Assembly: GCF_003696285.1 (NCBI RefSeq)
Contig: NZ_RFFL01000003.1
Span: 124,001 to 188,000 of the forward strand
Reading direction: 5' to 3'
Source of the DNA: Stutzerimonas nitrititolerans
GTDB lineage: Bacteria; Pseudomonadota; Gammaproteobacteria; Pseudomonadales; Pseudomonadaceae
DNA: 64,000 bases
Shown here: positions 52,112-60,354 of the stretch, in pieces
Position numbering within the stretch: position 1 is the stretch's first letter
Layout: each line of letters opens with the position of its first letter
The notes under the pieces: model-generated
What the model saw: the letters and a program-made list of their open reading frames with translations, nothing else
What the model was told of the DNA's origin: nothing
Databases searched by the model: none
Made by a program: the position numbers and the translations under genes

Positions 52112-52663
52112 CTACGCACCTGCGCCGCGCAGGAAGAACCGCTCGAGCGCCGCGGCGGAGCCGGCGCTGGCGGCCCGGCCCCGGCGCTCGGCATCGACCA
52201 TGCCGTAAACGAGGGACACGAAAAGCTCGGTCAGTACCGGGGCGCCGATATCGATGCGAAACAGACCGGTGTGCTGGCCCCTCAGGAAGAAGCTGTCCAG
52301 CGCATCGACATAGGGAATCCACTGCACTCCTTCGGTATCCGGGTCGAGCGAATCGGGCCGGTACTGGAACATCAGGAACACGAGCAGCTCTCGATGTGTC
52401 AGATGCCCGCGGATGAGTCGATTCAGCGCCGTCAACGGCTCAGCCTGCTCCAGGTCGCTGTCCTGAATGACCTGTGTCAGCGCTGACAAGCCGTGGGCCA
52501 TCAACATTTCCACCAGATTGTCTCGCGTGCCGCAGAAGCGGTGCAGGGTGGCCTTGCTGATGCCCGCCGCTTCGGCCAGCTCCTTGAGCGTTGCCCGTGG
52601 GCGGTCGACGATGGCCACGGCCAGTGCCTTTAACAGCCGATCATTCTGTGCGGGCTGGGACAT
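52112..52663 (-). CDS. nfxB: NfxB-type repressor of MexCD efflux
   Basis: 183 residues. N-terminal HTH: LLKALAVAIVDRPRATLKEL then AEAAGISKATLHRFCGTRDN, and a C-terminal domain (HLTHRELLVFLMFQYRPDSL, LVYGMVDAERRGRAAS) nearly identical, from memory, to P. aeruginosa NfxB, which represses mexCD-oprJ. Divergent from mexC with two palindromes in between. Start chosen at MSQPAQND (52663), matching NfxB length. Confidence 0.88.
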   Translation of the reverse strand: MSQPAQNDRLLKALAVAIVDRPRATLKELAEAAGISKATLHRFCGTRDNLVEMLMAHGLSALTQVIQDSDLEQAEPLTALNRLIRGHLTHRELLVFLMFQYRPDSLDPDTEGVQWIPYVDALDSFFLRGQHTGLFRIDIGAPVLTELFVSLVYGMVDAERRGRAASAGSAAALERFFLRGAGA

Positions 52664-52720
52664 GATTTCTCGCTGATGAAAATGCCAGGTCCGGTATTGT
52701 GCAGGAATGATCTCGTTTGA

Positions 52721-52779
52721 CAAGTTTCAACTTGCTTTGGGTTTCATATGAGTCATGTGAGACATATTTGACTCATATG
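52721..52779. promoter_or_regulatory. Candidate NfxB operators between nfxB and mexC
   Basis: CAAGTTTCAACTTG (52721-52734) is a palindrome, and CATATGAGTCA (52745-52755) is repeated inverted as TGACTCATATG (52769-52779) with 13 bases between. Both lie in the 163-bp divergent gap. Confidence 0.6.
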
Positions 52780-52826
52780 GGGCTTGTCGCCATCATGCGC
52801 AACTTCAAAATCGCGTCGGGTGTGTC

Positions 52827-53972
52827 ATGCGAAAGCTGGGGAAATTGAGTGTGGTCATGTTACTGGCGGGGCTTGGAGCCGCCGGTTGTGGCAAGGGTGG
52901 CGAAGATGAAGCCCCCAGCGCGCCGGCGCGCCAGGTCGAGGTCGTTACGGTCGCGGCAGAACCGCTGGTGCTGGCGACGGAATTGCCGGGGCGGGTCGAA
53001 CCCGTGCGGGTGGCCGAGGTGCGCGCGCGTGTAGCCGGCATCGTGGTTGGCAAGCGTTTCGAGGAGGGCGCCGAGGTGGCAGCCGGCGAGCTTCTCTTCC
53101 AGATCGATCCCGCCCCGCTGAAGGCCGCCGTATCCCGCGCCGAAGCCCAGCTGGCGCGCGCCGAGGCCGCGCTGCTCGATACACAGGCGCGAGTGAAACG
53201 GTACGAGCCGCTGGTCAAGTTCGAAGCCGTCAGCCGACAGGAGTACGACAGTGCGCGCGCTGCGCTGCAAAGTGCCGTGGCGGATAGGCGGTCAGCCCAG
53301 GCCGATCTGGAAACGGCGCGTCTGAACCTTGGTTACGCCTCGGTCACGGCGCCCATTTCCGGGCGAATTGGCCGGGCGCTGGTCACCGAAGGGGCGCTCG
53401 TGGGGCAGGGCGAAGCGACCCTGATGGCGCGTATCCAGCAACTGGATCCGATCTATGCCGACTTCACCCAGCCGGTGGCCGAGGCGCTGCGTCTGCGCGA
53501 TGCGCTCGTGCAGGGGCGCCTTTCAGCGAGCGGAAACGATGCCCTGACGCTGAAAGTCGAGGGCACCGACCACGAGCGCAAGGGCAAGCTGCTGTTCAGC
53601 GACGTTTCGGTCGAGCGCAGCACGGGCCAGTTGTCGATGCGCGGCGAGTTCGCCAACGCCGACGGCATGCTGCTGCCGGGTATGTACGTGCGCATACGTA
53701 CTCCCCAGGGGCTGGATGACGAGGCCATTCTGGTGCCGCAGCGGGCGGTCCAGCGCGACAACGTCGGCACCGCCCAGGTATGGGTCGTCGATGCGCAGAA
53801 CCGCGCCCAGCTGCGCCAGGTCGAGACAGGCGTCATGCAGGGAGCCCGCTGGCAGATTCGCAGCGGACTGAACGTCGGTGATCGGGTCGTGGTTGGCGGG
53901 TTAAACGGCCTGGCGGCGGATGCCCCGGTCGCTCCGCAGCCATTCCAGGAGCAACAGGACGCGGCCCGATAG
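52827..53972 (+). CDS. mexC: RND efflux periplasmic adaptor MexC
   Basis: 381 residues. Signal peptide with lipobox (LLAGLGAAGC), biotinyl-lipoyl halves (GRVEPVRVAEVRARVAGIVV; ATLMARIQQLDPIYADFTQP), a coiled-coil hairpin (AVSRAEAQLARAEAALLDTQ; ALQSAVADRRSAQADLETAR) and a membrane-proximal domain. Links the inner-membrane pump MexD to an outer-membrane channel. 25 bp upstream of mexD, divergent from nfxB. Confidence 0.9.
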   Translation: MRKLGKLSVVMLLAGLGAAGCGKGGEDEAPSAPARQVEVVTVAAEPLVLATELPGRVEPVRVAEVRARVAGIVVGKRFEEGAEVAAGELLFQIDPAPLKAAVSRAEAQLARAEAALLDTQARVKRYEPLVKFEAVSRQEYDSARAALQSAVADRRSAQADLETARLNLGYASVTAPISGRIGRALVTEGALVGQGEATLMARIQQLDPIYADFTQPVAEALRLRDALVQGRLSASGNDALTLKVEGTDHERKGKLLFSDVSVERSTGQLSMRGEFANADGMLLPGMYVRIRTPQGLDDEAILVPQRAVQRDNVGTAQVWVVDAQNRAQLRQVETGVMQGARWQIRSGLNVGDRVVVGGLNGLAADAPVAPQPFQEQQDAAR

Positions 53973-53997
53973 GGTCCGTCCACGTCGAGGAATCACC

Positions 53998-56900
53998 ATG
54001 TCCCTGTTCTTCATCAGGCGCCCCAATTTCGCGTGGGTCGTGGCGCTGTTCATTTCCATCGCCGGCTTGCTGGTCATTCCGCTGCTTCCGGTGGCGCAAT
54101 ACCCCAGCGTCGCGCCGCCGCAGATTTCGGTCACGGCTACCTATCCCGGCGCGTCGGCGAAGGTGCTGGTCGACTCGGTCACCAGCGTGATCGAGGAGGA
54201 GCTCAACGGCGCCAAGGGGCTGCTGTATTTCGAGTCCACCAGCAACTCCAACGGCATCGCCGAGATCACCGTCACCTTCGAGCCAGGCACCCATCCCGAC
54301 CTGGCGCAGGTCGATGTGCAGAACCGGCTCAAGAACGCCGAAGCTCGTTTGCCACAGGCGGTGCGTGACCAGGGCATTCAGGTCGAGCAGGCCAGTGCCG
54401 GGTTTCTGCTGATCTACGCGCTGCGTTACAAGAATGGCGGGGGAGCGTCGGACACCACGGCACTGGCCGACTACGCCGCGCGCAACATCAACAACGAGCT
54501 GCGTCGTGTGAAAGGCGTGGGCAAGCTCCAGTTCTTCGCCTCGGAAGCGGCAATGCGGATCTGGATCGACCCGCAGAAGCTCGTCGGCTATGGCTTGTCC
54601 ATCGATGATGTGAGCGCCGCGATACGGGCGCAGAACATCCAAGTTCCGGCGGGCAGTTTCGGCAGCTCGCCGGCCCTCGGTCAGCAGGAGCTGACGGCCA
54701 CCCTGGCGGTGAAAGGCACGCTGGATGACGCGGAGGAGTTTGGCCGTGTGGTGCTGCGCGCCAATCTGGACGGTTCCAGCGTGACGCTGGCCGACGTGGC
54801 TCGCATCGAGGTGGGCAGCCAGGACTACAACTTCGCCTCACGGCTGGACGGGGAGCCTGCCGTCGCCGGGGCCATCCAGCTGTCGCCGGGTGCCAACGCA
54901 ATCCAGACAGCCGAGGCGGTCAAGCAGCGCCTGGAAGAGCTGTCGGTGAATTTCCCGGAAAACATCGAATTCTCGGTGCCCTACGACACCTCACGATTCG
55001 TGGAGGTCGCGATCGAGAAGGTCATCATGACCCTGGCCGAGGCCATGGTGCTGGTGTTCCTCGTCATGTTTCTGTTCCTGCAGAACGTGCGCTACACGCT
55101 GATCCCCGCGATCGTGGTGCCGGTGTGCCTGCTGGGCACGCTCATGATGATGTACCTGCTGGGCTTCTCGGTGAACATGATGACCATGTTCGGCATGGTC
55201 CTGGCGATTGGCATCCTGGTGGACGATGCCATCGTGGTCGTGGAAAACGTCGAGCGCATCATGGCCGAGGAGGGGCTTTCCCCCGGTGCCGCCACCGTCA
55301 AGGCCATGGGGCAGGTATCCGGTGCCATCGTCGGTATCACCCTGGTGCTCTCGGCGGTGTTTCTGCCCCTGGCGTTCATGGCCGGCTCGGTGGGGGTGAT
55401 CTACCAGCAGTTCTCGCTGTCGCTGGCGGTCTCGATCCTGTTCTCTGGCTTCCTGGCGCTGACCTTCACCCCGGCACTGTGCGCCACCCTGCTCAAGCCC
55501 GTTGCGCAAGGGCACCATGAGAAGCGCGGTTTCTTCGGTGCATTCAATCGTCTGTTCGCGCGTCTGACCGGGCGCTACACGGCGCTCAACAGTCGTCTGG
55601 TGCGCCGGGCGGGGCGCGTCATGTTCATCTATCTGGGTGTCGTGCTGCTGCTGGGGTTCGCTTATCTGCGCCTGCCCGAGTCCTTCGTGCCGGTGGAAGA
55701 CCAGGGGTACCTGATCGTCGACATCCAGCTGCCGCCGGGCGCAACCCGTGCTCGCACCGATGCGACCGGCCAGCAGCTCGAGCAGTTCCTGGCCAGCCGC
55801 GAGGCCGTGAGTTCGGCTTTTCTGGTGATGGGCTTCAGCTTCTCCGGCATGGGCGAGAACGCGGCGCTGGCGTTCCCGACCCTCAAGGATTGGTCCGAGC
55901 GTGGCGAGGGCCAGTCGGCCGACGATGAAACCGCAGCGGTTAATGCACGCTTCGCTTCGCTGAACGACGGGGCAATCATGGCCGTCACGCCGCCGCCCGT
56001 CGAAGGGCTGGGCAACTCGGGTGGTTTTGCGCTGCGTCTGCAGGATCGTGGCGGGTTGGGCCGCGACGCCTTACTCGCGGCCCGCGATACGCTGCTGGCC
56101 CAGGCCAGCAGCAATCCGAAGATTCTCTACGCGATGATGGAGGGGTTGGCCGAAGCGCCACAGTTGCGTCTGGCGATCGACCGAGAAAAGGCCCAGGCCC
56201 ATGGGGTGGGTTTCGAAGCCATCAGCAGCGCGCTGTCCGCCGCGTTCGGCTCGTCGGTGATAAACGACTTCGCGAACGCGGGTCGCCAGCAGCGCGTGGT
56301 CGTGCAGGCCGAGCAGGGCGAGCGCATGACTCCCGAGAGCGTTCTGAAACTCTACGTTCCCAACAGCAGTGGCGAGCAAGTGCCGCTGGGCGCCTTCGTC
56401 ACGACCCGTTGGGAGCAAGGACCGGTCCAGTTGGCGCGCTACAACGGCTACCCGAGCATTCGCATCACGGGCGATGCGGTGCCTGGTATCAGTACCGGTG
56501 AAGCGATGGCCGAGCTCGAGCGGATCGCTTCCGAACTGCCGGCGGGCATCGGTTACGAATGGACCGGGCTGTCCTATCAGGAAAAGGTCGCCAGCGGCCA
56601 GGCGGCACAGCTGTTTGCGCTGGCCATCCTCGTAGTGTTCCTGTTGCTGGTGGCGCTATACGAGAGCTGGGCGATTCCCCTGGCCGTCATGCTGATCGTG
56701 CCAGTGGGCGCCCTGGGGGCGGTGCTTGCCGTGACGGCGGTCGGCATGCCGAATGACGTGTACTTCAAGGTCGGCCTGATCACCATCATCGGTCTGTCCG
56801 CGAAGAACGCGATCCTCATCGTCGAGTTCGCCAAGGATCTGCATGCACAGGGACGTTCGTTGCGCGACGCGGCGATCGAGGCCGCACGCCTGCGGTTCCG

Positions 56901-57138
56901 GCCGATCATCATGACTTCCATGGCCTTCATTCTCGGCGTCGTGCCGCTCACGCTGGCAACCGGCGCCGGTGCGGCGAGCCAGCGCGCCATCGGCACGGGT
57001 GTCATTGGCGGCATGTTGAGCGCGACGCTGCTGGGCGTGGTGTTCGTTCCGATCTTCTTCGTCTGGGTGCTCACGCTGTTGCGCCGCAAAACCGTGGCCG
57101 ATGCCGGCCAGCTTCGCGCGGAAGGCCGTCAGGAGTGA
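53998..57138 (+). CDS. mexD: RND multidrug efflux transporter MexD
   Basis: 1046 residues, full RND length, starting MSLFFIRRPNFAWVVALFIS. Twelve helices; proton-relay Asp pair in the fourth helix (GMVLAIGILVDDAIVVVENV); helix-ten/eleven signatures LITIIGLSAKNAILIVEFAK and RFRPIIMTSMAFILGVVPL. Very close to P. aeruginosa MexD by memory. Expels diverse drugs when NfxB repression is lost. No oprJ gene follows; the next gene is on the opposite strand, so an unlinked outer-membrane channel must serve. Confidence 0.93.
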   Translation: MSLFFIRRPNFAWVVALFISIAGLLVIPLLPVAQYPSVAPPQISVTATYPGASAKVLVDSVTSVIEEELNGAKGLLYFESTSNSNGIAEITVTFEPGTHPDLAQVDVQNRLKNAEARLPQAVRDQGIQVEQASAGFLLIYALRYKNGGGASDTTALADYAARNINNELRRVKGVGKLQFFASEAAMRIWIDPQKLVGYGLSIDDVSAAIRAQNIQVPAGSFGSSPALGQQELTATLAVKGTLDDAEEFGRVVLRANLDGSSVTLADVARIEVGSQDYNFASRLDGEPAVAGAIQLSPGANAIQTAEAVKQRLEELSVNFPENIEFSVPYDTSRFVEVAIEKVIMTLAEAMVLVFLVMFLFLQNVRYTLIPAIVVPVCLLGTLMMMYLLGFSVNMMTMFGMVLAIGILVDDAIVVVENVERIMAEEGLSPGAATVKAMGQVSGAIVGITLVLSAVFLPLAFMAGSVGVIYQQFSLSLAVSILFSGFLALTFTPALCATLLKPVAQGHHEKRGFFGAFNRLFARLTGRYTALNSRLVRRAGRVMFIYLGVVLLLGFAYLRLPESFVPVEDQGYLIVDIQLPPGATRARTDATGQQLEQFLASREAVSSAFLVMGFSFSGMGENAALAFPTLKDWSERGEGQSADDETAAVNARFASLNDGAIMAVTPPPVEGLGNSGGFALRLQDRGGLGRDALLAARDTLLAQASSNPKILYAMMEGLAEAPQLRLAIDREKAQAHGVGFEAISSALSAAFGSSVINDFANAGRQQRVVVQAEQGERMTPESVLKLYVPNSSGEQVPLGAFVTTRWEQGPVQLARYNGYPSIRITGDAVPGISTGEAMAELERIASELPAGIGYEWTGLSYQEKVASGQAAQLFALAILVVFLLLVALYESWAIPLAVMLIVPVGALGAVLAVTAVGMPNDVYFKVGLITIIGLSAKNAILIVEFAKDLHAQGRSLRDAAIEAARLRFRPIIMTSMAFILGVVPLTLATGAGAASQRAIGTGVIGGMLSATLLGVVFVPIFFVWVLTLLRRKTVADAGQLRAEGRQE

Positions 57139-57263
57139 GCCGCGTGGGCGTGAAGCGAGGCGAAGAAGCGGGCGATTGCTCGCCGCGGCGCCAGTCATCT
57201 TCGCGCCCAGCCATGGATGAGGCGAGCATCCTGCATTCGTAACGGCTCGGTATCAGATGCCTA

Positions 57264-58046
57264 TCATCTGGCGCTGGCCAGCTCCTCGTAGCGTCCGGTC
57301 AGCTCGTTGACCTTCCCAAGCAGTGTCTCGGTGGTGGTGACGATGACGGTCGGCACGTAGCGCGAATCGTCCGCCAGGCTGAAGCCGGCCTGGGCAAAGC
57401 GCCATTGCGTGGCGATCTGATCGAGACGTTGGTTGATCTCTGTGGTGTTCTGTGGCGCCCCACGCAGGTCCTTGATGCCCTGGTCGAATTCCTGGACGGC
57501 GGCATCGAACTCGGTGCGCAGCTGTTCCACCGGGAGGTGCCAGCTCATGGCCAGGTACAGTTTGGCGATGCGCTGGCTGAGCATGCGCTGGCGGCCGCTG
57601 CGGTTGACCAGTTGGGCCACCTGGTTTCCGGTATGCTGCTCGATCAGCTTCACCAGCTTTTCGTTCTGCTCCAGAGCCTGTTCGCTGAGCTGCAGAACCT
57701 GCAGAGCACGCTCCTTGTTGGGGCTGGTCAGCACGGCTTCGCGGTAACGCTGCCAGGTTTCGCTGGCCTCGCTCAGCGCGGCGCGTATCGGCGCGGTCGG
57801 TGCATATTCTTGCAGCAGCTGGCTGTTGGTTTCGAGGTCGGCGATGCTCTGGTCGAGCTGGATGACAGCGACCTCCGCCCGCGTTTCGGTACCCAGCATC
57901 AGGTAACTCTTGGCGATACGCTGGCTCAGCATGCGTTGCATGCCGGCGCGGTTCACCGCTTCCGCATCGCTTATCGCCGCCTGGCCCGGCTGGCTACAGG
58001 TGAGCAGACCGAGCGCCAGTGACAGGCTCAGCAAATATCGAATCAT
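57264..58046 (-). CDS. Secreted PilJ_N/NarX-type sensor-domain protein
   Basis: 260 residues. Signal peptide MIRYLLSLSLALGLLTCSQPGQA, then two copies of the PilJ_N (type IV pilus chemotaxis transducer N-terminal) helix: NRAGMQRMLSQRIAKSYLML (about 36) and NRSGRQRMLSQRIAKLYLAM (about 145). The motif N-x-x-G-x-x-R-M resembles the nitrate-binding P-box of NarX (here NKAGSLRMQSYRLAL in the same window). No kinase or MCP output. Starts at ATG 58046. Beside the nar genes, a periplasmic nitrate- or nitrite-binding role is plausible but unproven. Confidence 0.75.
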   Translation of the reverse strand: MIRYLLSLSLALGLLTCSQPGQAAISDAEAVNRAGMQRMLSQRIAKSYLMLGTETRAEVAVIQLDQSIADLETNSQLLQEYAPTAPIRAALSEASETWQRYREAVLTSPNKERALQVLQLSEQALEQNEKLVKLIEQHTGNQVAQLVNRSGRQRMLSQRIAKLYLAMSWHLPVEQLRTEFDAAVQEFDQGIKDLRGAPQNTTEINQRLDQIATQWRFAQAGFSLADDSRYVPTVIVTTTETLLGKVNELTGRYEELASAR

Positions 58047-58104
58047 CAAAACATCCTTCTGCAGGTGTCGCCAGCAGGCTGGCGGCGCGATCCATGGTCG
58101 ATTC

Positions 58105-58189
58105 GGCGGCCTGCGACTAGGGACTGTTGCCATTTGCCGCAGCAACGCGGTTCGCGCCGAAATGGCAACAGTCCCTAGGGCAGGCCGCC
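58105..58189. repeat. Long perfect hairpin between porin and sensor-domain genes
   Basis: CTAGGGACTGTTGCCATTT (58117-58135) is repeated inverted at 58160-58178 without mismatch; outer arms GGCGGCCTG (58105) and CAGGCCGCC (58181) extend the stem. Loop of 24 bases. It sits 8 bp after the porin stop and may serve as its terminator or be a MITE/REP-like insertion; no T-run follows. Confidence 0.7.
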
Positions 58190-58196
58190 CATTTCA

Positions 58197-59450
58197 TCAG
58201 TAGCTGTATTGCAGCTGTGCCCAGAACTTATCGGTGTTGACGCCGTTGTCGTCCGCGTCGTACGCGGCGTATTTGACGGTGGCGACCAGGCCTTTCAGCA
58301 GCGGAACGGGGCGGCTGTAACCGACGTCGATCTCCGTGCCGTACTGTTCGCTGCCGCGTTCGGCGCGGAAGTCGTGATACCAGGCCTGCAACGTGCCGCC
58401 CAGCAGAGGCATGCTGCCGCCCAGATAGGCGTCCTTGATGCCTTTTTCAGGCGTGAGCAGGAAGTTGTCGGCCCAGCCCTGGAAGGCGTGCTTGGTGGCG
58501 AGCGGGGTCTGGAAGGCGCGGTTGCCGGGGCCGGAATCACCTCCCAGGATCTCCATTCCGCCTTTGAGTGCCACGCCCTTGAGTGTGTAACCCAACTCGG
58601 CCAGGTAGTACTCGCTGCTCAGCTCCAGTGGGTTGCCGGCGTAGTCGCGCTGCTGTGCGTATTCCAGGGCATAGCTGACACCCGAGAGGTTGCCGTTGAG
58701 GCGCAAGCCGTGGGTCTTGCTGGAGAGGGTGCCGAAATCCGCCGCGGCGCTGCTGGCGATGTTGTCGAGCCCCAGCAGATAGCTGTAGGCGGTGACCGTC
58801 AGCTCGGGCATCAGCACGTACTGGGCGTTGATCAGGTGGCTGTGGCCTTCGATGTTGGCCGGGTTGCTGCGGTTGTCGTAGCGGTTGTCGTCCGGGCCGA
58901 AGATGGTGTTGATGTTGTCGATGTAGGCGTAGGTCAGGGTCAGCCCATCGAATGGTTTCAGCTGTCCGAGCATGCCGTCGTAGGTCTGCTCGTTCTGCCG
59001 CCAGCCGACGCCGCCGACGAAACGCTGATTGTCGAGGTTGATGCGTTGGCGACCGACCACCGCGCTGCCCAGGGTGTGGTCATAGCGCAGCAGCGCCTGG
59101 TTGACCTCGCTGCCGTCGGGGTCGACCACGGTGGAATGATCGCTCTGCCCGTTGCGGGTGCTGTTGTAGGCGGCATCGCCGAGGCGGCTGACGTTGTCGA
59201 CTTCGATCAGCCCGGAGAAGCCGTACCAGCTGCCGCTCTGCAGGCCGAAGCGGGTACGCAATGTCTGTGCGTTGGCGTTGCTCAGGCTGTTGTCCTGGTC
59301 GACGTGCTCGTAGCGATAGCGCAGGTCGAAGATGGGCTTGGCGTCAGTGAACAGCGAGCTGAACTGCTCGTCAGCCGTGGCCGCCGAGCTGCAGGCGAGA
59401 CCGGCAGCCAGCAGGGCGAGGGACAGGCGGGATGGACTGGGGTGGCTCAT
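58197..59450 (-). CDS. Outer-membrane porin, alginate-export (AlgE-like) family
   Basis: 417 residues: signal peptide ending SSAATADE, then a barrel of alternating strands beginning FDLRYRYEHVDQDNSLSNAN AQTLRTRFGLQSG and ending FWAQLQYSY with the terminal aromatic needed for assembly. The N-terminal pattern and GRQRINLDNQRFVGGVGWRQ NEQTYD match the alginate_exp family, which includes many substrate-specific porins unrelated to alginate. AAGGAG 7 bases before ATG 59450. It has a near-perfect Anr/Dnr box upstream and lies next to nar genes, so it is likely an anaerobic channel, possibly for nitrate or nitrite. Confidence 0.8.
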   Translation of the reverse strand: MSHPSPSRLSLALLAAGLACSSAATADEQFSSLFTDAKPIFDLRYRYEHVDQDNSLSNANAQTLRTRFGLQSGSWYGFSGLIEVDNVSRLGDAAYNSTRNGQSDHSTVVDPDGSEVNQALLRYDHTLGSAVVGRQRINLDNQRFVGGVGWRQNEQTYDGMLGQLKPFDGLTLTYAYIDNINTIFGPDDNRYDNRSNPANIEGHSHLINAQYVLMPELTVTAYSYLLGLDNIASSAAADFGTLSSKTHGLRLNGNLSGVSYALEYAQQRDYAGNPLELSSEYYLAELGYTLKGVALKGGMEILGGDSGPGNRAFQTPLATKHAFQGWADNFLLTPEKGIKDAYLGGSMPLLGGTLQAWYHDFRAERGSEQYGTEIDVGYSRPVPLLKGLVATVKYAAYDADDNGVNTDKFWAQLQYSY

Positions 59451-59479
59451 GGCAGTGCTCCTTGGTTGTGTTGGAGCGA

Positions 59480-59520
59480 AAGATAGGCTGCTTATGATCT
59501 TTGCCATTGATTGCCGTCAA
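59480..59520 (-). promoter_or_regulatory. Anr/Dnr-dependent promoter of the porin gene
   Basis: TTGAT-TGCC-GTCAA (59507-59520) differs from the FNR-type consensus TTGAT-N4-ATCAA at one base. On the minus strand a TATCTT -10 (59485-59480) gives a start near 59473, placing the box centre at about -41, as for class II activation, and leaving a 22-base leader. Confidence 0.7.
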
Positions 59521-59694
59521 GGTGCGACAATTGGGCCGAAAAGCGCTCAATTGACGCGATTTGAACTTGATCACGAATATTTTTGACGGGCAGGCAAGCG
59601 CGCTGCGTTCTTGCCGCAGCGCTTGCTGGATGGCTGCTGAAGCTCCCTGCAGAGATCGGGCTGACAGCCCGTTCAGCGTGGCAGGGCAGGTCCT

Positions 59695-60354
59695 TCAGTT
59701 TCGTATTCGTTCGTGTTCGAGAACCCATACGGCGGCTTCGACGCGTGAGCGCAATCCCAGCTTGTGCAGCAGGTTTTTCACATGGACCTTGACGGTTCCT
59801 TCGCTGATGTCCAGCTTGCGCGCGATCATCTTGTTGGTCTGGCCCTTGGCGATCAGCCGCAACACATCTCGCTCGCGCTTGGTCAGGCTGGCCATCGGCA
59901 CCCCGTGGCCTGGTTTGGGGCGTTCGCGGATCGCTTCGGCGAGCACCCGGGTCAGTTCGGGGCTCAACGCCAGCTTGCCCAGTGCGGCGAGGCGAATCTG
60001 GCTGATCAGTTCTTCGGGCTCCATGTCCTTGAGCAGATACCCGTCGGCGCCTTCGCGCAGGGCCGCCAGCACGTTGGCGTGATCGTCCGAGACGCTGAAG
60101 ATGACGATGCGCGCTTCAACGCCGGCCGCACGTAGCTGTCGAATGGTTTCCAGGCCGTCCATGCCCGGCATGTTCATGTCGAGCAGAATCAGGTCCAGCT
60201 CCAGTTCGCAGGCCAGCCGCAGGGCTTCGGCACCGGTACCGGCTTCCGCCGCTGGCAGCAGGTCGTCTTCCATGGCCAGCAGGGCGCGCATGCCGCCGCG
60301 CATCATGGGATGGTCGTCGACCAGCAGAATGCGGGTCTTGTCTTCGTCGTTCAC
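59695..60354 (-). CDS. narL: Nitrate/nitrite response regulator NarL
   Basis: 219 residues. Receiver domain with acidic pair VDDHPMMRGG, phosphoacceptor in LILLDMNMPGMDGL (about 59) and K in YLLKDMEPEEL; LuxR-type HTH: LTKRERDVLRLIAKGQTNKM then IARKLDISEGTVKVHVKNLL. Activated by NarX to switch on nar and other nitrate-respiration genes. Overlaps narX by 4 bases. Confidence 0.93.
   Translation of the reverse strand: MNDEDKTRILLVDDHPMMRGGMRALLAMEDDLLPAAEAGTGAEALRLACELELDLILLDMNMPGMDGLETIRQLRAAGVEARIVIFSVSDDHANVLAALREGADGYLLKDMEPEELISQIRLAALGKLALSPELTRVLAEAIRERPKPGHGVPMASLTKRERDVLRLIAKGQTNKMIARKLDISEGTVKVHVKNLLHKLGLRSRVEAAVWVLEHERIRN

Noticed and set aside
58209..59486. 425-codon plus-strand ORF opposite the porin
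   Set aside because: Signal peptide, strand pattern and terminal aromatic residue support the minus strand; the plus frame is Val/Ala/Gln-rich shadow.
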